A stretch of DNA of 5,016 nucleotides, taken from positions 1 through 5,016 of the forward strand of contig CALKOE010000304.1 in assembly GCA_938091985.1 (NCBI GenBank). Direction: 5' to 3'. The translations under genes and the position numbers were made by a program. Origin of the DNA: an uncultured Acidimicrobiales bacterium. GTDB taxonomy: Bacteria > Actinomycetota > Acidimicrobiia > Acidimicrobiales > Aldehydirespiratoraceae. Shown one piece after another: positions 1 to 5,016 of this stretch (position 1 is its first letter; every line of letters starts with the position of its first letter). The notes below the pieces were generated by a model. The model had not been told where the DNA came from, did not search any database, and saw nothing but the letters and a program-made list of their open reading frames with translations.

Positions 1-1086
1 GCAGATGCCGACCAGTTCAACGGCGAGGAGGCAGCGGACATCTCCGACGCGTTCCTCGACGCGGTGCAAGCTCGAGTTCGGCCGGCCGACGACGCCCTCA
101 TCATCTGGACTTCGGGTACGACCGCCGACCCCAAGGGCGCAATTCACACCCAGGCCACACTGGCCCGTAGGGCGAAGGCGAACGCTCATTCGCACGCGTT
201 CGTGCTCGGTGACCGTGTCTTCTGTGACTATGCGTTCTGGTGGGTCGGGGGTCCCGGCTATGGGTTTCTGCCGGCGATCTGGGCCGGGGCCACGACCTTG
301 GTGGTGCCGAAACACCATCCGGAGACGACCGAGGCGTTTCTCGCACGGGAGCGCCCGACGCGGGTGGCCGGTCGCCTCGCTCCTGACATCGCGAAGCGGG
401 TGATGGCGGTCGGTGAAGGTTCGAATCACATGGTCACACCCCGTGGCATCGGGATGACCGAGACGTTCGGCCCCCACTCGATGTTCGAGCCGGCGTCCCG
501 CGCCGACGTCCTCGCCAATCCGGTGGCCGGGCTCGGCCCCGCGATTCTCGGATTCGAGCGTCGGATCGTGAACCCCGAGACTGGCGTCGACGTCGCCGAC
601 GGCCAGGAAGGGGAGCTCCTCGTGCGCGGCCCGGGAATGATGCGCAATCTCTACGGTCGCGAGCGCGCTGAGGTCTTCGATGCAGAAGGTTGGTACCACA
701 CCGGCGACATCTGCCTGATCGAGGACGAGATCATCCACTTCGTGAGCCGGTCCAGTGAGATGATCAAGACGTCGGGTTCGAACGTCGCGCCGGCCGAGGT
801 CGAAGCCGTGATGTGGGCCATGCCCGAGGTCGAGGAACCGGTGGTCTTCGGGATGGCGCACCCGCGACGAGGCGAGCAGGTGGTCGCGGTTGTTCAGCGG
901 GTCGCCGGCGCCGAACTTGAAGAGGAGAGCGTTCGCGACGCGGTACGAGAGGTCCTTTCCAACTACAAGGTTCCTCGCTTCGTGCTCATCCTCGACGAGG
1001 CGGAGATGCCTCGGCTGCATTCCGGCAAGCCCGACAAGCGGGCCCTGAGGAAGCTGGTCGCCGAGCGGCTACCCCGCGAGGACTGA
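1..1086 (+). CDS. Acyl-CoA synthetase (AMP-forming, FadD-like), 5' partial
   Basis: The reading frame is open from base 1 to TGA at 1084-1086, giving 361 visible residues. The true start lies left of the window; family members are usually 480-550 residues, so roughly 130-150 are missing. The protein is a class I adenylate-forming enzyme: it would activate a carboxylic acid with ATP and transfer it to CoA, in the cytoplasm. Visible motifs (residue numbers within the fragment) are the P-loop TSGTTADPKG at 37-46, GMTETFG at 151-157, EGELLVRG at 203-210, GWYHTGD at 230-236 with the ribose-binding Asp236, the hinge/A8 region SRSSEMIKTSGSN at 249-261, and SGKPDK with the likely catalytic Lys343. 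The A8 motif has SR where GR is usual. The P-loop to GMTE spacing is about 114 residues, against about 140 in well-studied relatives, so the middle looks shortened. It converges on the dehydrogenase gene with a 4-base gap. The family is certain; the substrate is unknown. Confidence 0.93.
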   Translation, partial: ADADQFNGEEAADISDAFLDAVQARVRPADDALIIWTSGTTADPKGAIHTQATLARRAKANAHSHAFVLGDRVFCDYAFWWVGGPGYGFLPAIWAGATTLVVPKHHPETTEAFLARERPTRVAGRLAPDIAKRVMAVGEGSNHMVTPRGIGMTETFGPHSMFEPASRADVLANPVAGLGPAILGFERRIVNPETGVDVADGQEGELLVRGPGMMRNLYGRERAEVFDAEGWYHTGDICLIEDEIIHFVSRSSEMIKTSGSNVAPAEVEAVMWAMPEVEEPVVFGMAHPRRGEQVVAVVQRVAGAELEEESVRDAVREVLSNYKVPRFVLILDEAEMPRLHSGKPDKRALRKLVAERLPRED

Positions 1087-1094
1087 CGGGTCAG
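1083..1094. repeat. Short palindrome spanning two convergent stop codons
   Basis: CTGAC-GG-GTCAG: two 5-base arms around a GG centre. The left arm carries the TGA of the ligase gene and the right arm the TGA (as TCA on this strand) of the convergent dehydrogenase gene. Only four bases separate the two reading frames, so there is no room for a separate intrinsic terminator, and no T-run follows on either strand. The symmetry may simply follow from both genes ending in C-TGA-C. Confidence 0.45.
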
Positions 1095-2320
1095 AACTTG
1101 GAGGCGTTGCGCACGACCTCGGAGTAGGGGAGCTCGCGGTCGAACGACGGTTCGCGTGGGAGGCTGAGCAGGCGCTCGCTGATGATGTTGCGCTGGATCT
1201 CGCTGGTACCGCCGCCGATGGTGGACGAGCGAGCGAGCAACCAGGCCGTGCCCGCGTTCTCGACGCTGATCTCATCGCCGTCCCACACGACCGCGTCAGC
1301 GCCTGTCGTCGCCAACGACGCGAGCGCGGCCCGATGCCCGGCCTCGGATCCCAGCAGCTTGCCGGCTGACCCCCAAGGACCCTCGTGGGTCCCAAGCATC
1401 TGTCCGCGCATGATCCTTGCGCTGGTGAGCTTGGTGACGATGGAGTCGACGAAGACGTCTGCGAGTTGCTGGGAGTGATCGTCCAGGACATCGCGAGCTC
1501 GCGCCGTCGCGGCGAGTGAAGCGGCCAGCGCCGACCGGTCGACAACCATCACCGTGGTGTTTCCACTGCCGAGATAGCCGAATCCCACTCCGGCGGTCTG
1601 GTTCCGCTCGTGGGCCATGAGGGTCTGGGCGACCGACCACCCATCGCCCTCGGCGCCGATGAGGTTGGTAGCGGGAAGGGCGACGCCGTCGAAGAACTCC
1701 TCGCACACATCGCCCATCTGGCCGTCGGCCATGCGGGTGCGTCTCACGGTGACGTCGTCGTTGCGGTCGAGCGGCACGATGATCATCGACAGGCCGGGAT
1801 GCTTGGGAACGTCCCAGTCGGATCGGGCCAGACAAACGCCGTAGTCGGCCAGGTACGCGTTGGTGCTCCACATCTTGGCCCCATCGAGGATGTACTGGTC
1901 GCCGTCGCGGGTGAGGCGTGTCATCACGCCGGCCAGATCCGAGCCTCCACGCGGCTCGGAGAGCAGCTGGATGACGACGATGTCGCCCCGCAGGATCTGG
2001 GGGAGGAACTCCTGCTTGATCTCCTCTGATGCTCGCTCGAGGAGCATCGGAGCAACCATGCCGATCGAGACCCAGTACTTCCCCGGCAGCTGTCGGTCGA
2101 GCTCGTCGGCGGTTTCGTAGAACGCCTTGTGATGGGCGAGGGTCAGTCCGGCACCGCCGTATTCCGGTGGGAATGCGAGCCCGCCGAATCCGCCGTCGAA
2201 GATCCTGTTCTGGAGGACCACGTCGTCCAACAGCTCGTCGTCCCACGACGGAAGGTTGGTCGCGAGCCAGTCCCGGGCCCGTTCGGTGAACGCTTCGACC
2301 GACTCGATATCTGCGCTCAT
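1091..2320 (-). CDS. Acyl-CoA dehydrogenase, larger subunit type (likely catalytic partner)
   Basis: A 409-residue FAD-dependent acyl-CoA dehydrogenase that would oxidise an acyl-CoA to the 2,3-enoyl-CoA. The order is an N-terminal helical domain (about 1-115), a middle beta domain with QLLSEPRGGSDLAG at 118-131 and KMWSTNAYLADYG at 149-161, and a C-terminal helical domain ending in GGGTSEIQRNIISERLL at 369-385 followed by LPRE. The Glu position of medium-chain enzymes (YEGT) is Gly here. Glu238, in AHERNQ, falls where isovaleryl- and long-chain acyl-CoA dehydrogenases and mycobacterial FadE26 carry their base, so it is the probable catalytic residue. The frame stays open upstream to 2746, but the ATG at 2318-2320 is chosen because GAGGAG lies 7 bases before it, the protein then starts like its family, and ATGA overlaps the stop of the preceding gene. 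The overlap implies coupled translation with the smaller dehydrogenase. Substrate unknown. Confidence 0.94.
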   Translation of the reverse strand: MSADIESVEAFTERARDWLATNLPSWDDELLDDVVLQNRIFDGGFGGLAFPPEYGGAGLTLAHHKAFYETADELDRQLPGKYWVSIGMVAPMLLERASEEIKQEFLPQILRGDIVVIQLLSEPRGGSDLAGVMTRLTRDGDQYILDGAKMWSTNAYLADYGVCLARSDWDVPKHPGLSMIIVPLDRNDDVTVRRTRMADGQMGDVCEEFFDGVALPATNLIGAEGDGWSVAQTLMAHERNQTAGVGFGYLGSGNTTVMVVDRSALAASLAATARARDVLDDHSQQLADVFVDSIVTKLTSARIMRGQMLGTHEGPWGSAGKLLGSEAGHRAALASLATTGADAVVWDGDEISVENAGTAWLLARSSTIGGGTSEIQRNIISERLLSLPREPSFDRELPYSEVVRNASKF

Positions 2321-3468
2321 CGGACTGCTCCTCGTGGCGTCTGCCGCTCGATGTGGGTCAACAGAAGCCGTCGATGGGCCTCGGGTGATCCGAACATGGC
2401 TCGGTCGACGGCCGCTCGGCGGTTGTACATGTGGATGTCGTGTTCCCAGGTGACGCCGACGCCCCCCGTGATCTGGACACAGTCGTCCACGATGTCGAGA
2501 CAGCGTCGACCGATGTGCACCTTGGCGACGCTGGAGAGCATGCCGGCGTCGTCTGCGTCGGCATCCACGGCACGCACCAACTCCTCGCCGACCGCTTTGG
2601 CGCCCTCGACCCACAGCGCCATGTCGGCGACGCGGTGCTTCAGCGCCTGGAACGAGACGATCGGGCGTCCGAACGCGAAGCGGTCGCGTCCGTACTCGAT
2701 CGTCGTCTGGAGGGTTCGCTCGGCCACTCCTACCATCTCCGCACATTGCAGGGTCAGCGCAAGCCGTAGGAGGTACTCAACCGCGGGCTGGGCGGCGCCG
2801 GCCGCACCGACAAGTGCAGTGGCGGGTAGCTCGACGCCATCGAGGACGACGCGCCCGTAGCGTCGGGTCATGTCGATACTGCGGCCCGGGACGATAGTGA
2901 GTCCGGGGGTCCGGGCCGGGATGAGCACCTGGGTGAGTCCGGCTTCGCCACGCCCGGTGACAAGAAGATGATCGGCCACACCGGCTGCCTCGACATAGGC
3001 CTTCTCGCCGGCCACGTTCACCTTGTCGCCCGAAACCGAGATCGTCGTCTCGAAGGCGTCCGGCGACCATCGGTCTCCTGGCTCTGCGAACGCCCAACTG
3101 GCGAACGCCTCTCCGGCAGCGAGGCCGGGCAGGACGGCTTCGGCCTGAGATTCGGTTCCGAAGCGGGCGATGGCTGCGGCAACGACGTTGACTGGCAGGA
3201 ATGGCCCGGGCGCGACCAGCCGGCCCATCTCCTCGGCGATGATGACCGCGTCCGAGGTCGCCCGCCCGGAGAGGGTGCCTCCGCCGTGGGACTCGGGGAC
3301 GAACGGCGATGTCCATCCCAGATTTGCGGCCTCGCGCCACCAGTCCTTGCTGAATCCGTCGGGTTCGCCGTGGAGGTCTCGAACGGTGGTGAGGGGAACC
3401 TCGGTCTCTATGAATTTGCGCACCGTGTCGCGTAGCGCTTCTTGCTCCTCAGTCAGTTCGAGTTGCAC
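2317..3468 (-). CDS. Acyl-CoA dehydrogenase, smaller subunit type (likely non-catalytic partner)
   Basis: A 383-residue acyl-CoA dehydrogenase family protein. It opens with the usual LTEEQEALRDTVRKF helix (5-19). The middle domain has WAFAEPGDRW (125-134), a variant of the normal FSEPgaGSD loop. The C-terminal domain has RFAFGRPIVSFQALKHRVADM (263-283) and QITGGVGVTWEHDIHMYNRRA (332-352), both typical of FAD-contacting segments. I find no glutamate at either usual base position: by my alignment the isovaleryl-type site is near Ala237 and the medium-chain-type site near Met358/Phe359. This fits the partner subunits of alpha2beta2 FadE pairs such as those of mycobacterial sterol breakdown. The start is GTG at 3466-3468, with GAGAGGA 5 bases upstream and no ATG nearby. 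The gene follows the oxidoreductase gene by 78 bases and overlaps the larger dehydrogenase gene by 4. The family is certain; the non-catalytic role is inference from manual alignment. Confidence 0.94.
   Translation of the reverse strand: MQLELTEEQEALRDTVRKFIETEVPLTTVRDLHGEPDGFSKDWWREAANLGWTSPFVPESHGGGTLSGRATSDAVIIAEEMGRLVAPGPFLPVNVVAAAIARFGTESQAEAVLPGLAAGEAFASWAFAEPGDRWSPDAFETTISVSGDKVNVAGEKAYVEAAGVADHLLVTGRGEAGLTQVLIPARTPGLTIVPGRSIDMTRRYGRVVLDGVELPATALVGAAGAAQPAVEYLLRLALTLQCAEMVGVAERTLQTTIEYGRDRFAFGRPIVSFQALKHRVADMALWVEGAKAVGEELVRAVDADADDAGMLSSVAKVHIGRRCLDIVDDCVQITGGVGVTWEHDIHMYNRRAAVDRAMFGSPEAHRRLLLTHIERQTPRGAVR
2328..2333 (-). promoter_or_regulatory. Ribosome binding site for the larger dehydrogenase
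   Basis: GAGGAG on the minus strand, 7 bases before the ATG at 2320 and inside the last codons of the preceding gene. It decides the start against the roughly 142-codon upstream extension of the same frame, which would lie entirely over the smaller dehydrogenase gene. Confidence 0.8.
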
Positions 3469-3473
3469 ACGTG

Positions 3474-3480
3474 TCCTCTC
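3474..3480 (-). promoter_or_regulatory. Ribosome binding site for the smaller dehydrogenase
   Basis: GAGAGGA on the minus strand, 5 bases before the GTG at 3468. It supports a GTG start, which is otherwise the least certain part of this gene. The 78-base gap before it (3469-3546) shows no convincing promoter, only a weak 5-base-pair hairpin at 3526-3540, so read-through from the oxidoreductase gene is likely. Confidence 0.6.
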
Positions 3481-3546
3481 GTTACCGCCGTGAAGATCTT
3501 GTCGGATAGTAGGCCCGCGTCGGTTGGCCGGGATGCGGCCGTCCGC

Positions 3547-4485
3547 CTATGCCCATCGCATGACGACCTTGCCGCGGGCTTGTCGGGTAACGAGCTCATC
3601 GATCAGTGTCACCAGATCTGCGGCGTTGCCGACGCGGCTGAGATTGGTGGTCAAGCGCCCACCGACGACAAGGCCTGCGATCCTCGTGAGGGCTGCGGTC
3701 GTGACCCCGGGAGCCGTGTAGTCGCGCGAGAACCTGAGCCCGTGAAGCTGTGCGTGCTTCTGGAACCAGCCCGGTGGCAGGGGGCTTGGCTCGTCGAGAG
3801 TGCGCCCGAGGGTGACGACGGTGCCGCCGAGGCCGACGCGCCGTAGCGCACCGGCGAGCACCTCGCCGCCGACGGAATCCACCACCAAGTCGGCCGGTGG
3901 ACCGTCGGGGTCGATGCCGAGTTCCAGGTCGACGCCGTCGGGGAGCTGCACGCCATTGGGATCAGCCCCGGCCCGGAGCACCGCAGTCGTCTTCGAACCG
4001 GCAAGTTGCGCGAGCTGAACTGCGAAGCTGCCGACACCGCCGGTCGCACCCGTGACGACGACGTGGGCTCCCGGGAGGGGAACGGGACAGCGACCGAGTG
4101 CGGCGTATGCCGTCAGCGCCGCAACCCCCAGAGTGGACGCGTCTTCGACGCCCAGCCCCTCCGGGGTGACCGCCAGGCTGTCGACCGAGAGAGCGACTCG
4201 CTCCGCCCATGTGCCGCGCCGGTCGCTCCACCCGAACACTCGTGTGCCGACGCCCGGCCCCGTTTGGTCGGTGGCAGCTTCGGCCACGACACCGGCCACG
4301 TCCCATCCCGGCACGGTGCCCGGCGGGAGGCTTCGGTAGCGTTGGACGTGAAGAATCTCGCCGCGATTGAGCGAGTTCGCTTGGACTTGGATGACCGCAC
4401 GGCCAGGTCCGGGGGTCGGCTCGTCGAGGTCGTCACGCCACACGATGCCGTCCTCGTTGTCGGAGTCGGTGATCCAGCCGCGCAC
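3547..4485 (-). CDS. Zinc-free medium-chain dehydrogenase/reductase, quinone oxidoreductase-like
   Basis: A 312-residue NAD(P)H-dependent oxidoreductase of the MDR superfamily, quinone oxidoreductase/enoyl reductase branch. The N-terminal GroES-like domain (about 1-125) has NSLNRGE at 38-43 and PGWDVAGVV at 59-67, where zinc alcohol dehydrogenases would have GHE; zinc-ligand cysteines are absent, with Cys133 the only cysteine. The Rossmann domain starts with VTGATGGVGSFAVQLA (144-159), the glycine-rich nucleotide loop, followed by DLVVDSVGG at 199-207. The C-terminus GKVVMRWA matches the GKVVL ending of the family. The start is GTG at 4483-4485: the frame has no ATG, GTG or TTG between there and the in-frame TGA at 4543-4545, and MRGWITD is a normal MDR beginning. 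The Shine-Dalgarno is poor, but a short ORF ends one base upstream, suggesting coupled translation. The gene heads the minus-strand group and may reduce an enone or enoyl intermediate of the same pathway; substrate and cofactor preference are not visible. Confidence 0.92.
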   Translation of the reverse strand: MRGWITDSDNEDGIVWRDDLDEPTPGPGRAVIQVQANSLNRGEILHVQRYRSLPPGTVPGWDVAGVVAEAATDQTGPGVGTRVFGWSDRRGTWAERVALSVDSLAVTPEGLGVEDASTLGVAALTAYAALGRCPVPLPGAHVVVTGATGGVGSFAVQLAQLAGSKTTAVLRAGADPNGVQLPDGVDLELGIDPDGPPADLVVDSVGGEVLAGALRRVGLGGTVVTLGRTLDEPSPLPPGWFQKHAQLHGLRFSRDYTAPGVTTAALTRIAGLVVGGRLTTNLSRVGNAADLVTLIDELVTRQARGKVVMRWA

Positions 4486-4486
4486 C

Positions 4487-4552
4487 TCAGTCGCCCTGCT
4501 TCCACGGTTCGGAGCAGGTCGGCTGGACGATGTGCTTGATCGTCATGTCCAC
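4487..4552 (-). CDS. Possible 21-residue leader peptide upstream of the oxidoreductase
   Basis: On the minus strand, GGAGGA is followed after 6 bases by GTG, then 21 sense codons and TGA at 4487-4489; one base later comes the GTG start of the oxidoreductase gene. The peptide reads VDMTIKHIVQPTCSEPWKQGD (initiator Val read as Met). It has one Cys and one Trp, no signal peptide and no membrane segment. The frame stays open further upstream to TAA at 4649-4651, but without a normal start codon and across the palindrome, so the short version is favoured. An internal ATG at 4544-4546 would give 19 residues. I do not recognise the peptide. The strong Shine-Dalgarno and the stop-to-start spacing suggest its translation delivers ribosomes to the oxidoreductase gene, which has only a weak site of its own. 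Its length makes chance occurrence a real alternative. Confidence 0.42.
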   Translation of the reverse strand: MDMTIKHIVQPTCSEPWKQGD

Positions 4553-4558
4553 GAAGAG

Positions 4559-4564
4559 TCCTCC
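4559..4564 (-). promoter_or_regulatory. Strong Shine-Dalgarno without a long gene behind it
   Basis: GGAGGA on the minus strand (TCCTCC as written), 6 bases before GTG at 4552 and 12 before ATG at 4546. It is 73 bases from the oxidoreductase start, too far to serve it directly. It is the best ribosome binding site in the intergenic region and the main evidence for the short leader ORF. Confidence 0.5.
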
Positions 4565-4609
4565 AGGGCCGCCGCACGGTGGGATCAGAGTCTGCTTGCC
4601 ACACTTGCG

Positions 4610-4630
4610 GAATATGATAGTGTCACATTC
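4610..4630. promoter_or_regulatory. Imperfect palindrome, candidate TetR-type operator
   Basis: A 21-base inverted repeat centred on 4620: arms GAATATGATA and TGTCACATTC around a central G, pairing at 8 of 10 positions. It lies between divergently transcribed genes, 58 bases above the leader start and about 109 bases above the amidohydrolase start. It contains TATGAT on the plus strand (4613-4618) and TATCAT on the minus strand (4614-4619), each 5 of 6 to the bacterial -10 consensus, so a bound repressor could shut both directions. No good -35 box is seen in either direction. Size and symmetry suit TetR-family repressors, which often control FadE/FadD genes in actinobacteria; no regulator gene is in the window, so the protein family is inference. 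Confidence 0.5.
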
Positions 4631-4738
4631 GTCTTCCAGAATCCACAGTTACAGACCTGGGGCGGGCAAGTTCACACGAGACCGGGTATGCAGCCGTCCG
4701 GGGTGAGGCTCGTCCCTATTCTCGAAAGAGAGAAGCAC

Positions 4739-5016
4739 ATGGCAATCAAGGTCGACTTTCCGGTCTTTGACGCCGACCACCACCTCTATGAAACGGAGGA
4801 GGCGTTCACGCGCTACCTCGCCGAGGAGCACCGGAGCCTGTTTCGGTACGTGAACGTCGACGGCCGGACAAAAGTCGTCATCCGCGGGATGTTGAGCGAC
4901 TACATCCCGAACCCCACGTTCGAAGTTGTGGCCCGGCCGGGCGCGTGGTCCACCTATTTCGCCGGAGACGGTCAGGGCAAGACGGTTCGCGAGATGATGG
5001 GCGAGCCGATGCGGAG
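4739..5016 (+). CDS. Amidohydrolase-2 family protein, 3' partial
   Basis: The frame is open from ATG at 4739-4741 to the right edge: 92 complete codons plus two bases. The N-terminus MAIKVDFPVFDADHHLYE carries the DADHH signature at 11-15, which in this metal-dependent hydrolase family replaces the HxH pair and supplies the first metal ligands just after beta strand 1. SDYIPNPTFEVVARPGA at 58-74 is also typical of actinobacterial members, which run near 350-420 residues, so about three quarters of the protein is outside the window. GAGAGAAG at 4728-4735 precedes the start. An in-frame ATG at 4688 would add 17 residues, but it has a weaker ribosome site and the extension does not look like family sequence. 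Relatives perform hydrolytic or decarboxylation reactions in aromatic and alicyclic catabolism; the reaction here cannot be set. It is divergent from the oxidoreductase group and probably shares its control region. Confidence 0.85.
   Translation, partial: MAIKVDFPVFDADHHLYETEEAFTRYLAEEHRSLFRYVNVDGRTKVVIRGMLSDYIPNPTFEVVARPGAWSTYFAGDGQGKTVREMMGEPMR

Larger units (their letters stand above)
4553..4738. other. Divergent intergenic control region
   Basis: Noncoding DNA between the minus-strand oxidoreductase group and the plus-strand amidohydrolase. It is locally richer in A/T than its surroundings around 4605-4660, where the palindrome sits. A CTTGC direct repeat (4595-4599 and 4604-4608) lies beside the palindrome. 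On the plus side, the sequence just before the amidohydrolase start can fold into a small hairpin, TTCTC (4719-4723) with GAGAA (4730-4734), overlapping the ribosome binding site. No intrinsic terminator or RNA gene is seen. Confidence 0.55.

Noticed and set aside
1610..2029. Plus-strand open frame of 139 codons antisense to the larger dehydrogenase
   Set aside because: Its composition (His, Asp, Val, Gly rich, no domain) is that of a mirror frame of GC-rich coding DNA, and the minus-strand gene is certain.
1296..2246. Minus-strand 316-codon frame inside the larger dehydrogenase
   Set aside because: An Arg-rich shifted frame of the real gene with no recognisable motif.
2321..2746. Upstream extension of the larger dehydrogenase frame by about 142 codons
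   Set aside because: It lies over the smaller dehydrogenase gene in another frame, its protein is Arg/Gly-rich without family similarity, and a well-spaced GAGGAG favours the ATG at 2320.
3495..3515. TACTAT on the minus strand before the smaller dehydrogenase as an internal promoter
   Set aside because: Only 4 of 6 to the -10 consensus, with no -35-like hexamer at the right distance.
3526..3540. Hairpin GGCCG-N5-CGGCC after the oxidoreductase gene
   Set aside because: Only five pairs and no following T-run, so it does not qualify as a terminator; such arms are common in GC-rich DNA.
4006..4539. Plus-strand 177-codon frame opposite the oxidoreductase
   Set aside because: Antisense to a clear MDR gene, with no motif; long stop-free frames are expected at this GC content.
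4688..4738. Amidohydrolase start at the in-frame ATG 4688
   Set aside because: The 17 extra residues do not resemble the family, and the ribosome site before 4739 is better; kept only as an alternative.
4649..4831. Minus-strand 60-codon frame starting inside the amidohydrolase gene and ending beside the palindrome
   Set aside because: Its first part is the reverse complement of well-supported amidohydrolase coding sequence; no ribosome site or family similarity is seen.

Overview
The window is GC-rich, densely coded DNA that reads as an actinobacterial chromosome. Mycobacteriales or Acidimicrobiia fit best, because the genes are of the FadD/FadE type abundant there, with mostly G/C third positions, GTG starts and short or overlapping gene joints. 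This is inference from protein style; no ribosomal or other taxonomic marker is present. I see no tRNA, rRNA, CRISPR array, insertion sequence or phage gene.

Layout: (1) 1-1086, plus strand: the C-terminal two thirds of an acyl-CoA synthetase (AMP-forming ligase), cut by the left edge. (2) 1091-4485, minus strand, transcribed right to left: a zinc-free quinone-oxidoreductase-like medium-chain dehydrogenase/reductase (3547-4485), then a smaller acyl-CoA dehydrogenase (2317-3468), then a larger acyl-CoA dehydrogenase (1091-2320). The two dehydrogenase genes share an ATGA stop/start. (3) 4486-4738: a divergent control region with a 21-base imperfect palindrome resembling a TetR-type operator, and a possible 21-residue leader peptide that ends one base before the oxidoreductase start. 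(4) 4739-5016, plus strand: the N-terminus of an amidohydrolase-2 family protein, cut by the right edge.

Together the genes look like part of a catabolic cluster. The ligase would activate a carboxylic acid as its CoA thioester. The dehydrogenase pair would introduce an alpha,beta double bond. The oxidoreductase and amidohydrolase would act on the same or related intermediates. The dehydrogenase pair resembles the alpha2beta2 FadE enzymes known from mycobacterial steroid side-chain breakdown: only the larger protein has a candidate catalytic glutamate. The substrate cannot be read from this sequence.

No wholly new system is evident. The points most worth checking are the leader ORF coupled to the oxidoreductase gene, the palindrome between the divergent genes, and an apparently shortened central region in the ligase between its P-loop and GMTE motifs.
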